A stretch of DNA of 55,421 nt, taken from NCBI GenBank assembly GCA_023251515.1, contig JAHEYQ010000015.1, positions 19,129-74,549 on the forward strand, in the 5' to 3' direction. Position numbers and translations under genes: made by a program. Below, in pieces: positions 43,853 to 52,802 of the stretch. Under the pieces are notes generated by a model. It did no database searches and had not been told where the DNA came from. It saw only the letters and a list, made by a program, of their open reading frames with translations. The stretch is from Bacteroidales bacterium. GTDB taxonomy: Bacteria; Bacteroidota; Bacteroidia; Bacteroidales; JACABE01. Within the stretch, counting starts at the first letter, position 1; each line of letters begins with the position of its first letter.

Positions 43853-45455
43853 TTTTTAGATTTTTATTAAAGTTAAGTATAATTGTGAAACTATCATTTT
43901 CAACGCTTTCTACAAAAACTTCACTTTTGTGTCTTTCTATTATTTTTTGTACTAAACTTAGTCCGATACCAAATCTTTTGCTGCCTTCTTCTGGTTTCAG
44001 TTGTTGAAATGGTTCGAAAATCCGATTCTTGTATTTCAAATCTATACCGATACCATTATCTTTAATTATAATTTGAGTGTATTTTCGGTTGGATTTTCCT
44101 TCATGAATAGATATATTAAGATTATTCTCCTTGTTTGCAAAGTTAATAGAGTTGATTAATATTTCTGTAAATAAAGTTTTAATTTGATACTTATCCCCTG
44201 TTATTTCGGGAAGTTTGCTTATAATAATATTTTTTTCATGAATCAGGAGTTTTGGTTTTTCTTTAATTATTTCATAAGTTAATTTATTGATATCTAGTGA
44301 GGTAAATTCGTTGCCTTTTAAATTAATTTCAGAAAATTGCAAAAGGCCATTTAACATAGTTCTCATTTTAGAAGCAAAATTTTGAATCTTTTTCAAAATT
44401 TCTAATTCAGCTTGATTTGATTCATTTGAAAGTTTAGAAGAAAGTCTGTCAGCAAAAAGTATGATTTTTCTCAGAGGTTCCTGTAAGTGGTGCGAAGAAC
44501 TGAATGTTAGTTGTTCTAAATCAGCATTTCTTTGTTTTAGTATTTTTTCATTTTGTTTTAATGATTTTACTAAATTCAGAAAAACTACAATTATTACAAT
44601 AAATGTAAAAATTGTAAAAAAACTGATTAAACCTGCTTTTCGTATTACCAAATTATAAATAGATGATTTGGTTTCTGAAAAAACCAATCCGTATTTAAAT
44701 CCTAAAATATTTATCGGATATATTGCAGAAATAATATCCTCATTTGAGTCTTTTGTTCTAACTGATTGATTGTAAAATTCTTCGTAATTATTATTTATTG
44801 AATTTAAAATACTTGCTTTTTGTGAGTATATTATATTGTGGTTAAGGTTATTATATGTAACTTCGCCATTGTTGTTTATTAACGATTGAAAATATTGATT
44901 GCTGATATGATATTGTTTGAAAATAATTTCAAAATATGTTTTTAATTCCAGTTTTATTCTCAAATTAGCAATTACATCATTTCCGTCTTTTAGTATTGAA
45001 TTGTAAATTAATGTATTATCTTTTTCATAGAAAGCAAAGTTATTAGTTTTCAATGCTTTTTTACTTCCTTCTTTATATGATTTTTCAAAATAATTTTCAG
45101 AATTTCCATTAAAAATAAATAAATTTCCATTAAAATCGATAATTTCAATAGATGAAATTAAATCATTATATTTAATAAAAAATTGTCTTAGTTTTCTAAT
45201 TGGTTCATTTTGAATGTTTTTTTCTTTAAATAATTGGTAAAAATCATATTTATTAAAATAAAAATTTAAATCATTTGTAAAGTCATTTAAATTGTCTTCA
45301 ACTTCAATTCCGCATAGTTTGGCTTGTTTAGATATAATTATACTATGAGATTTTACTTGTTGATTATAAAAACTCATATAGAAAAAAACATTTAAACCGA
45401 TTACAATTAAAATAATAATTGCAATAATTATACCGATATTTTTGTAAAATTTCAT
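43845..45455 (-). CDS. Membrane sensor histidine kinase
   Basis: 536 residues. TM1 is about 7-29 (IGIIIAIIILIVIGLNVFFYM). An extracytoplasmic sensor of about 240 residues, probably a double-Cache-like fold, follows, and TM2 lies near 271-293. HisKA is of the phytochrome-type subgroup, LTFSSSHHLQEPLRKIILF near 313-331, and HATPase_c has NSINFANKENN, DNGIGIDLKYKNRIFEPF and RFGIGLSLVQKI. This HisKA subgroup typically phosphorylates Rcp1-like receivers such as the overlapping next gene. The stop of the Cache lipoprotein gene lies 5 bp upstream, suggesting a functional pair. Confidence 0.92.
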   Translation of the reverse strand: MKFYKNIGIIIAIIILIVIGLNVFFYMSFYNQQVKSHSIIISKQAKLCGIEVEDNLNDFTNDLNFYFNKYDFYQLFKEKNIQNEPIRKLRQFFIKYNDLISSIEIIDFNGNLFIFNGNSENYFEKSYKEGSKKALKTNNFAFYEKDNTLIYNSILKDGNDVIANLRIKLELKTYFEIIFKQYHISNQYFQSLINNNGEVTYNNLNHNIIYSQKASILNSINNNYEEFYNQSVRTKDSNEDIISAIYPINILGFKYGLVFSETKSSIYNLVIRKAGLISFFTIFTFIVIIVVFLNLVKSLKQNEKILKQRNADLEQLTFSSSHHLQEPLRKIILFADRLSSKLSNESNQAELEILKKIQNFASKMRTMLNGLLQFSEINLKGNEFTSLDINKLTYEIIKEKPKLLIHEKNIIISKLPEITGDKYQIKTLFTEILINSINFANKENNLNISIHEGKSNRKYTQIIIKDNGIGIDLKYKNRIFEPFQQLKPEEGSKRFGIGLSLVQKIIERHKSEVFVESVENDSFTIILNFNKNLKNG

Positions 45456-45460
45456 TTATA

Positions 45461-46462
45461 TTAATTACTGATTTTTACTACAAACCAATTTAATTCCTTA
45501 ATTACAGACACATATAGAAAGTAGTTTGTATCATCTATTGAAAGTTTTTCGAATTCAGATTTGTTTTTTATGATGTTTTCGAAAGCAATTCTGATATTTT
45601 TATTTTTATTTTGCAGAAGATTATAATCTTCTTTTTTATATGTATCTTGTTTTATTGTTTCAAAATACTTATGATTTATTAATGTTGGCAAATTTAATAA
45701 ATTTATTATTTGTTCGTTTGCACTAACAATAATTCCGGAAGCGTCTGCAATAATAATATCCTGATTTTCTGTTTTAAAATATTTGTCGGTAATTTGATTG
45801 ATAGTAACATCAATACCAGAAACTCCAACCATTTCATTATTGTAATAAACAGGTGCAATAGTTGAAACCATCCAGCCTCTTCCGGCCGGATCTACATAAG
45901 GTTCATTTACCCAAACTGCTTTTTTTTCAGGATTATGTTTGTAATCAGCTAGATAATAAAAGTTGAAACTTGGAATGTTCATTTTTTTCTCATATTGAGT
46001 TAATACATCAAAAAAAGGATATATTCTGTTATATGAGTTCTTATCGTTGTAATAAAGTTGAGCAAATGCATTGTTTTCTTTTAATGATCTGATAAAGAAT
46101 GTATCTAAAGGTTCTGTAAAACAAACTATTCGCTTAATTTCTTTATTAATTGGAATATAACCTGAAACAAAAACTGCTGATTTCCCATCATTCTTATTTT
46201 TATAATAAACTCCATCCTTTGAAAGCTCGTATAAATTTTCATCATTACAGTTTATATTTGCTTGATTTTGATATAAATATTGAATGAGTTCTGCGAGTTT
46301 GCTCACTTCATTTCTGATTGGGATAAAGTCATTATTTATTTTATTGCTTAATTCTTTGATTTTTATAAGATTTTCTTGTTTATTTTTTTCATTTATATTA
46401 TTCTGATTGCATGATAATGAAATGAATGCCAGTAAAATGAATGCCAATAAAATTCTATTCAT
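45461..46462 (-). CDS. Lipoprotein with Cache (extracellular sensor) domain
   Basis: 333 residues with a lipoprotein signal and lipobox ISLSC (Cys18). The mature protein has the double-Cache pattern usually found as the periplasmic part of chemoreceptors and kinases: VWVNEPYVDPAGRGWMVSTI near 183-202, VYYNNEMVGVSGIDVTINQI near 206-225, and a second small module with IIVADASGIIVSANE-like strands near 232-245. Here it stands alone as a lipid-anchored binding protein. It sits between a porin-like gene and a sensor kinase, with 9 and 5 bp gaps. The likely role is ligand capture and presentation to one of the kinases; the ligand is unknown. Confidence 0.82.
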   Translation of the reverse strand: MNRILLAFILLAFISLSCNQNNINEKNKQENLIKIKELSNKINNDFIPIRNEVSKLAELIQYLYQNQANINCNDENLYELSKDGVYYKNKNDGKSAVFVSGYIPINKEIKRIVCFTEPLDTFFIRSLKENNAFAQLYYNDKNSYNRIYPFFDVLTQYEKKMNIPSFNFYYLADYKHNPEKKAVWVNEPYVDPAGRGWMVSTIAPVYYNNEMVGVSGIDVTINQITDKYFKTENQDIIIADASGIIVSANEQIINLLNLPTLINHKYFETIKQDTYKKEDYNLLQNKNKNIRIAFENIIKNKSEFEKLSIDDTNYFLYVSVIKELNWFVVKISN

Positions 46463-46471
46463 AGTATTATT

Positions 46472-47200
46472 TTATAAAGTAAATCCAAAAGTTAAATATA
46501 CGTTTTCATTTTTAGGATTCGTAATTAATGATGCTTTAATAGGCAGTTTGAACGAAGGAGAAATTTGGATTTCTTTTTTTGCTGTAAATCCAATATTTAT
46601 TATGCTGAATTTATTTGCATAATACCCTTCCATTGGTGTGAAACCGGTAACAATTTCACATTCAGTATCTTTAACTTTGAAATCATAACCCAATTCAAAA
46701 TAAGTAGAATAATATTTTTCATTTGTATATGGGTTTGGATCGAAGCCGTATATAAAAGAATATGCACTGATTGTTAGCGGAAATTTTTCGTTTGTAAACT
46801 TTATTCCAGCTTCTAATGTGTGAGCAGTATTGTCGTTCTTGAAATTAAAGAAACTGTTATTGTTCCTTAATGAATCACATGGGAAAAAGAAATCGGTAAG
46901 AATAAACGAAAAGCTACCGATACTATAGTTTGCATATAAGTCAATTTCTGCAAAATCGCCGTTTGTAGATGTGGATGCCCATGACCCAATGCTGAAATTT
47001 TTGTAACTATATGTTACAGAAGGTTGAATACTAGGAGTATTCCCGAAATCGATAGCTCTCCAGATGTATCTGTTCATAAGATCTACATTTACTGATATTT
47101 CATGATTTGATTTGTTTTCATTGTTATCAGTTTGTGCAGTTAAATTATAAAAAGGAGAAATTAATAAAAGTAAAAAAAGATAAATTGATTTCATATACAT
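46472..47200 (-). CDS. TorF-like outer-membrane beta-barrel protein
   Basis: 242 residues with a signal peptide (about 1-22, YLFLLLLISPFYNLTA). The mature protein is rich in alternating amphipathic strands and ends in a strand closing with a hydrophobic residue (NVYLTFGFTL), as in outer-membrane barrels. The early block VNVDLMNRYIWRAIDFGNTP near 37-56 resembles the TorF putative porin family pattern (SRYxxRG). It would form a small barrel of perhaps 8-12 strands. It is embedded between two signalling genes with gaps of 6 and 9 bp, so it may admit or detect the signal molecule. Confidence 0.65.
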   Translation of the reverse strand: MYMKSIYLFLLLLISPFYNLTAQTDNNENKSNHEISVNVDLMNRYIWRAIDFGNTPSIQPSVTYSYKNFSIGSWASTSTNGDFAEIDLYANYSIGSFSFILTDFFFPCDSLRNNNSFFNFKNDNTAHTLEAGIKFTNEKFPLTISAYSFIYGFDPNPYTNEKYYSTYFELGYDFKVKDTECEIVTGFTPMEGYYANKFSIINIGFTAKKEIQISPSFKLPIKASLITNPKNENVYLTFGFTL

Positions 47201-47206
47201 AAATGT

Positions 47207-49789
47207 TTAATTGTTAATATATTGAATTATAGGTATTTCTATAATGAAAATACTTCCTTTGTTTAGTTCACTTTTGGCTTTTAGATTTCCTTTGTGTCTT
47301 TCAACTATTTTTTTGCAAATAGCTAAACCGATGCCATTCCCTTCATATTCAGAGCGACCATGTAATCTAATAAAAGGTTGGAAAATCTGATCTGAATATT
47401 GTTCTTCAAAACCAATTCCATTATCTTCTATTGAAATTCTTAGTAAATTCTTAGAGATTGTTTCAGCGTGAATTTGAATAATTGGGGTACTTTCATTGCT
47501 TTGGTATTTTAATGCATTGCCTATTAAATTGTTCAATAATTGAGTGATTTGCGTAGAATCGGCTTCTATTACAGGTAATTTTTCAAATCTAATTATTGCT
47601 TTCGATTTTTCAATTGCAATTTCATAATCAGAAATTACATCATTTAATATTTTATTTAAATCAACTTTGTTAAAAGGATTTCCATTTGATGAAACCCTTG
47701 AATAACTCAGTAAATCGTTTATCATTTTTTGCATTCTGATTGAGGCTGAGTTCATTCTGTTTATAAAATCATTTCCTAAATCATCAAGAATATGGTTGTA
47801 TTTGGTTTTTAATCGTTCACCAAAAGCTATTACTTTTCTGAGTGGTTCTTGTAAATCATGTGAAGCAATATATGCAAATTGTTCGAGTTCTTTATTAGAT
47901 CTTCTTAACTCATTTGAAAATGCAGATAGTTCTATTTCAGCCTTTTTAATTTTAGATATGTCGAGTATGCTTCCAATTATACCAGCAACATGTCCTTCCT
48001 GATTATGAAATACAACCCGATTTGTTAAAACCCATTTGTTAGTGCCATTTAAACATCTTATTTCTTCTTCATAGTTTGGAAGCGGTTTATCATTTGAAAT
48101 AATTTCACTTTCAATTAAAAATCTCTTTCTAGCAATTTCTTCGGAAAAAAAATCGTAATCTGTTTTGCCTATCACTTTATCAACTTCAATTTTCATTAGA
48201 TCAGCAAAAGCATTATTACATGTAATGTAATTTAACTCTTTGTCTTTGAAGTAAATATATGCTGGAACAGAGGATAATAAAGCATTTATCTCATTATTTT
48301 TTTGAAGAAGCAATTCTTCAGCTTTTTTCCGTTCTGTAATATCATTTAATACCATAAGCAAACATTTTTTCCCTTTAATATTAATAATATCGGCAAAAAA
48401 GATTCCTTTTATAATTTTCCCGTTTTTATGTTTTACATCTGTTTCAAAGTTTTTTATGCAATTTTCTTTAATAAGTATATCCTTTATTAATTTACGATGT
48501 TGTTTATCAACCAAAATATCAAGATCGTCAATTGATTTTCCAACGATATCAATGGCAGAATAGCCAAAAATATTGATAAATGCCTCATTTACATCTAGTA
48601 GGATACTTTGTTCCAAATCTGCAATAGCCATAGCTGATGGATTTGCATCAAAAGCAATTGAAAACTTTTCTTCAGATAATTTTATATCAGAAACGTCTTT
48701 TGCTATAAAATAATATACCTCATTTGAATCCCATTTTCCTTTAATGATTTTGGCTTCTAGATAAATTAAGCTATTTGATTTAGAAATAAATGGGAAGGAT
48801 AATAATTCCTGGTTTTGATTTTCGATATTTTCTAATTGCTTTTTTATGTCAAAAGCAAAAAGTTGTGATTGAAAATCAGAAATTAGTTTATCAATAATCT
48901 CTTCTTTTGAAAATAGGATTTTATTTGTAACTGATTGATTAATATTAATTATCTTAATGTTTTCATCCAAAACAAAAACCAAATCATCAATATTATTAAA
49001 GAAGTTTTCAAAATTTTGTTGAGATTGTTTTAGGTTTGATGTTTTTGTTTCAATAATTTTCTCAAGATTATTATTGTTGTTTTTTAGATTATCCTCAGCA
49101 TTTCTTCTATTTTCAATTTCTTTTTCAAGCCTTTTAGTGTTTAATTTTATATTTCTATGATAAAAATAATAGGTTAATAATATGAATGTTATCAAAATCA
49201 ATAAATCAATCAGGAAATCATAAATATTGATTTTTAACAACATATTCAGGTAATTAACATCTATGTCGGCACAGGAAATATATTTATGTCCGTTTTTATT
49301 TTGAAAGGGAATTGCAACCGTTCTGTATTTCCCCCATTTGTCTGTGTTTTCAAAAAAACTGGCTTCATTTTTTTCAAATGCTATTTTCAGATTTGTATCA
49401 GCATCATTGTAATCTGTCAGGAAAAATACTTGTGTTTTATTTGCAATTTCTTCGTTTGTTGCACTTGAAGATGTAATAAAATATTTATTGTCTTTTTTAA
49501 TAACAGTATATAAATATTTTAATTTAAGGCTATTACAAAGATCTGATAAATGTGAAATATTTGCTGAGTCTTCACTGTGAGAAACTGAATCTTTGTAAAA
49601 TGCTCTATCATGAAATCGTTCATTTAATACATATGGAATTGTTTTAGCTGATATAAATAATTCTTTATCAATGTTTTCTATAATATTATTTTTGTATTTC
49701 TCAAATTTAATATAAGACAATGAAATAATTATAATCAGAAAGAAAATAATTATTAGTATTAAAAATGTATTTACTTTTTTAATTTTCAT
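47207..49789 (-). CDS. Membrane sensor histidine kinase with three PAS domains
   Basis: 860 residues. TM1 is near 9-27, an extracytoplasmic Cache-like region near 30-185 includes RTVAIPFQNKNGHKYISCAD, and TM2 is near 191-212. A coiled coil leads to PAS1 (about 260-375), PAS2 (about 378-495, with FEADVKHKNGKIIKG-like strands) and PAS3 (about 505-625, YIYFKDKELNYITCNNAFAD). HisKA reads YIASHDLQEPLRKVIAFGER; HATPase_c has NLIGNALKYQ, DNGIGFEEQYSDQIFQPF and GNGIGLAICKKI. It is the first signalling gene after the GH57 gene, 109 bp away, and its stop is 6 bp from the porin start. No promoter box was found in the 109-bp gap. Confidence 0.92.
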   Translation of the reverse strand: MKIKKVNTFLILIIIFFLIIIISLSYIKFEKYKNNIIENIDKELFISAKTIPYVLNERFHDRAFYKDSVSHSEDSANISHLSDLCNSLKLKYLYTVIKKDNKYFITSSSATNEEIANKTQVFFLTDYNDADTNLKIAFEKNEASFFENTDKWGKYRTVAIPFQNKNGHKYISCADIDVNYLNMLLKINIYDFLIDLLILITFILLTYYFYHRNIKLNTKRLEKEIENRRNAEDNLKNNNNNLEKIIETKTSNLKQSQQNFENFFNNIDDLVFVLDENIKIININQSVTNKILFSKEEIIDKLISDFQSQLFAFDIKKQLENIENQNQELLSFPFISKSNSLIYLEAKIIKGKWDSNEVYYFIAKDVSDIKLSEEKFSIAFDANPSAMAIADLEQSILLDVNEAFINIFGYSAIDIVGKSIDDLDILVDKQHRKLIKDILIKENCIKNFETDVKHKNGKIIKGIFFADIINIKGKKCLLMVLNDITERKKAEELLLQKNNEINALLSSVPAYIYFKDKELNYITCNNAFADLMKIEVDKVIGKTDYDFFSEEIARKRFLIESEIISNDKPLPNYEEEIRCLNGTNKWVLTNRVVFHNQEGHVAGIIGSILDISKIKKAEIELSAFSNELRRSNKELEQFAYIASHDLQEPLRKVIAFGERLKTKYNHILDDLGNDFINRMNSASIRMQKMINDLLSYSRVSSNGNPFNKVDLNKILNDVISDYEIAIEKSKAIIRFEKLPVIEADSTQITQLLNNLIGNALKYQSNESTPIIQIHAETISKNLLRISIEDNGIGFEEQYSDQIFQPFIRLHGRSEYEGNGIGLAICKKIVERHKGNLKAKSELNKGSIFIIEIPIIQYINN

Positions 49790-49898
49790 TATTTATAGAT
49801 AAAAAAATGAATATAAACTTTATTATTAGCTAATTAATTATAATTTGACTTCCTTGTTTACAATAAAGTTTTCTTAATTTAAAACTATTATTCCTATT

Positions 49899-51458
49899 TT
49901 AAATTGGATTTATTTTTTTTAACTCTTTGATAATTTGTTTTTTTGATTTTTCCACTTCTTCTTTTAACACGGTTTCATAATTAAACTCCTTAATTACTTT
50001 TTGATTGCTAATAGATAAAACATTAATAATCTTGTTTCTAACATCTTTTTTTGCTCCTTTTAAAGCAATTACAAATTGTTCAAATCCAATTGTTTTTATC
50101 AATTTCTTTATTTGATTATCAGATAAATGCGTTATAGCATTTAAGCTGAATACAGTAGGTTTAATTTTTGTATTTTCGTTTTTTGAAATATTTTTTGTAT
50201 TTATTTTGTTAATGCTTTGTTTTTTATGCCTTTCAGCAGGTTTATTTATATTTTTTGTTTCATCAATATGATAATATAAGTTATCAACTTTAATTGTAAA
50301 ATCAGATAAAACGTTCATGTAATTTATAAATGCTTCATATGGAGAACCATATGGATTGAAGTATTTATGAACATCGCCATCAGAAAACCATTTTGTACAC
50401 ATATAATAAAAATGATCTGACGTTTGTAAATATCTCCATTCGGCAATTAGATCGAAATTATTAGTTGCCTTAACTTTATGTTCAATAGCATAGATTGCAT
50501 CAAAAGCTTCATCTTGTAAATCGTTTCCTAACCAGGCAGTTAAGTCTCTTTCTTCATCTGCCCAGGAAATAGGGTGGGGGACATGTATAGCCGAAATGGG
50601 TTGCAATGCGGCAGTTAGTTCAGAAGGTGTGTTAAAACTGAAATTTGAATGAGAGAAAACTCTTGCCGGAAGTGCCCTCATAAAATCAAAAATACCGGTT
50701 TCTTTCCATTGATGTTCACCAAAGGTTTCGTAATCCATGAAAAGATTTATAACTTGTTGTTGTTGATCAATTTCATTTATCCAATTTACAAATTTTTCGG
50801 ATGTTAAAGGCCAACTTTCCCAACTTTGTTGTGAAAATCTGAATGCAATATCATCACTTAATTGAAAGTTTTTAAGTAATAATTTTAATTTTGGATTAAT
50901 TGCATTACAATACATAAAATTAGGACTTTTCCAGCCCAAAATATGTTTTGCACCTTCTGTTAGCATGGTATTAAATCCCATTTCGGCAACCATTTCGCCT
51001 ATAGTATCGGAATATATAAGCTCTGTATTTCTGAATGTTTTTGGTGAAACTCCAAATAAACTTTCGATTTTTTGTTTTTGTGCATTTACCTGAGTAACAA
51101 ATTCTTCTTTGCTTTTGAGTGCAGCCAAAGAGTGTGTATATGTTTCTGCCAAAAATTCTACACAGCCAGTATCTGCTAATCTTCTGAAACTTTCGATAAC
51201 ATCAGGAGTGTATTTTTCGAACTGATCTAAGGCAGTACCTGAAATTGAATAACTTATTTTGAATTTTGAACCATATTCCTTTATTAATTCATACATTAAC
51301 TGATTTGTAGGAATATAGCATTTATCTGCTACTCTTCTGGCAATATAACGGTTTTGAAATTCATCAAAATAATCGTGGTTTTTCCCTATATCAAAAAAAC
51401 GATAGGATCTCAATCTGAATGGTTGATGAACCTGGAAGTAGAAACATATTGATCTCAT
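49899..51458 (-). CDS. Glycoside hydrolase family 57 (alpha-amylase/4-alpha-glucanotransferase type)
   Basis: 519 residues, cytoplasmic. GH57 blocks are present: ICFYFQVHQPFR with His11-Gln-Pro, the catalytic nucleophile Glu146 in TFRNTELIYSD, and the acid/base Asp242 in LFMDYETFGEH. The enzyme would cleave or transfer alpha-1,4-glucan chains in glycogen turnover. Residues beyond about 410 form an extra charged helical tail (NKPAERHKKQSINK, then helices with SDNQIKKLIKTIG) not part of the catalytic barrel. It is 27 bp downstream of the GT4 gene. Confidence 0.92.
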   Translation of the reverse strand: MRSICFYFQVHQPFRLRSYRFFDIGKNHDYFDEFQNRYIARRVADKCYIPTNQLMYELIKEYGSKFKISYSISGTALDQFEKYTPDVIESFRRLADTGCVEFLAETYTHSLAALKSKEEFVTQVNAQKQKIESLFGVSPKTFRNTELIYSDTIGEMVAEMGFNTMLTEGAKHILGWKSPNFMYCNAINPKLKLLLKNFQLSDDIAFRFSQQSWESWPLTSEKFVNWINEIDQQQQVINLFMDYETFGEHQWKETGIFDFMRALPARVFSHSNFSFNTPSELTAALQPISAIHVPHPISWADEERDLTAWLGNDLQDEAFDAIYAIEHKVKATNNFDLIAEWRYLQTSDHFYYMCTKWFSDGDVHKYFNPYGSPYEAFINYMNVLSDFTIKVDNLYYHIDETKNINKPAERHKKQSINKINTKNISKNENTKIKPTVFSLNAITHLSDNQIKKLIKTIGFEQFVIALKGAKKDVRNKIINVLSISNQKVIKEFNYETVLKEEVEKSKKQIIKELKKINPI

Positions 51459-51485
51459 AATATTTTATTTATTTTTTTAATTTAA

Positions 51486-52769
51486 TTAACTTAATACTTT
51501 TATATAAACTTCTTTTACCAATTTGGCTGAATTATCCCATTTCATATTATCAACTTCGGTTTTTCCGTATTTGATAAACATTCTGGATAAAGCATCATAA
51601 TGAAGCAAACCATAAATGGCATCAGACATAGCGTCAATATCCCAAAAATCTATTTTTAAAGCATATTTTAAAACTTCAGAAACGCCTGATTGCTTTGATA
51701 TTACAACAGGAACATTTGATCGCATGGCTTCTAAAGGTGAAATTCCGAATGGTTCAGATACCGATGGCATTACATAAACATCACTCATCGAAAACATTCT
51801 GTCAACATTTTCACCATCTAAAAAGCCTGTGAAATGAAATTTGTTTGATATTCGCAATTGGGCTACACGTCTGATCATTTTATTCAGCATATCTCCGGAG
51901 CCAGCCATTACAAATCTGACGTTTGGATCTTTTTGTAAAATTTTATATGCTGCTTCTACAAAATAATCAGGACCTTTTTGGAAAGTTATTCTGCCAAGGA
52001 AAGTTACAATTTTTTCTCTTACATGTTTTTCTTCGAAGTGAAAGTCGGAACGAGAAGAAGGTTCAACAGCATTGTGAACTGTAATAACCTTTTCGGGCGA
52101 AATGCCATATCGCTCAATAATAATATTTCTGGTTAAATTACTTACAGCTATTATTATATCAGCATTTTCCATTCCAAATCTTTCAATATCATAAACATTT
52201 TGATTGATATTTTCGCCTGAACGATCGAATTCAGTTGCATGAACATGTATAATTAATGGTTTATTTGAAACTTTTTTTGCAGCAATACCAGCCGGATAAG
52301 TTAACCAATCATGAGCATGAATTACATCGAAATTATTGTTTGCGGCCAATGTGCTGGCAACCAATGCATATCGTTGTACTTCTTCCATGAGATTCTGACC
52401 ATATTTGCCCGAAAACTCATAAGATTTGCTCAATACCGATTCGTAATTTTCGCTTCCTCTTAGTTGGGTGTGGTTCAGTATATTGTAGAATTCTTCTGGT
52501 GATGCATACGGAATCAGATTTGAGCCAACTTCAATGTAAGAAATATTTTCCCAATAATCTTTATAAATAGAATTGCGCATGTCGATTGAAACATCGCTTG
52601 CATTTACCAATCTAACTGCATCCTGATTTTCATCACCATAAGCTTTTGGTACTACAAAAATAACTTCAACACCCTGATGTAATAATCCTTTGGTTAACCC
52701 AAAACATGCAGTTCCTAAACCTCCTGTTATATGTGGTGGAAATTCCCAGCCAAACATTAAAACCTTCAT
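51486..52769 (-). CDS. GT4 family glycosyltransferase (glycogen/starch synthase-like)
   Basis: 427 residues with the GT-B fold. The N-terminal glycine-rich acceptor/donor loop reads MFGWEFPPHITGGLGTACFG at 4-23. HAHDWLTYPAG lies near 150-160, ITFLGRITFQKGPDYFVEA opens the second domain near 258, and the retaining-GT motif E-x7-E is SEPFGISPLEA near 338-348. Cytoplasmic. In Bacteroidota this gene accompanies the debranching enzyme and GH57 amylase, so glucan chain extension from a nucleotide sugar is the likely role. Donor (ADP- or UDP-glucose) cannot be told. Confidence 0.88.
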   Translation of the reverse strand: MKVLMFGWEFPPHITGGLGTACFGLTKGLLHQGVEVIFVVPKAYGDENQDAVRLVNASDVSIDMRNSIYKDYWENISYIEVGSNLIPYASPEEFYNILNHTQLRGSENYESVLSKSYEFSGKYGQNLMEEVQRYALVASTLAANNNFDVIHAHDWLTYPAGIAAKKVSNKPLIIHVHATEFDRSGENINQNVYDIERFGMENADIIIAVSNLTRNIIIERYGISPEKVITVHNAVEPSSRSDFHFEEKHVREKIVTFLGRITFQKGPDYFVEAAYKILQKDPNVRFVMAGSGDMLNKMIRRVAQLRISNKFHFTGFLDGENVDRMFSMSDVYVMPSVSEPFGISPLEAMRSNVPVVISKQSGVSEVLKYALKIDFWDIDAMSDAIYGLLHYDALSRMFIKYGKTEVDNMKWDNSAKLVKEVYIKVLS

Positions 52770-52802
52770 AAGTATATTTTTAAATAGTATTCAATTTGAT
52801 AA

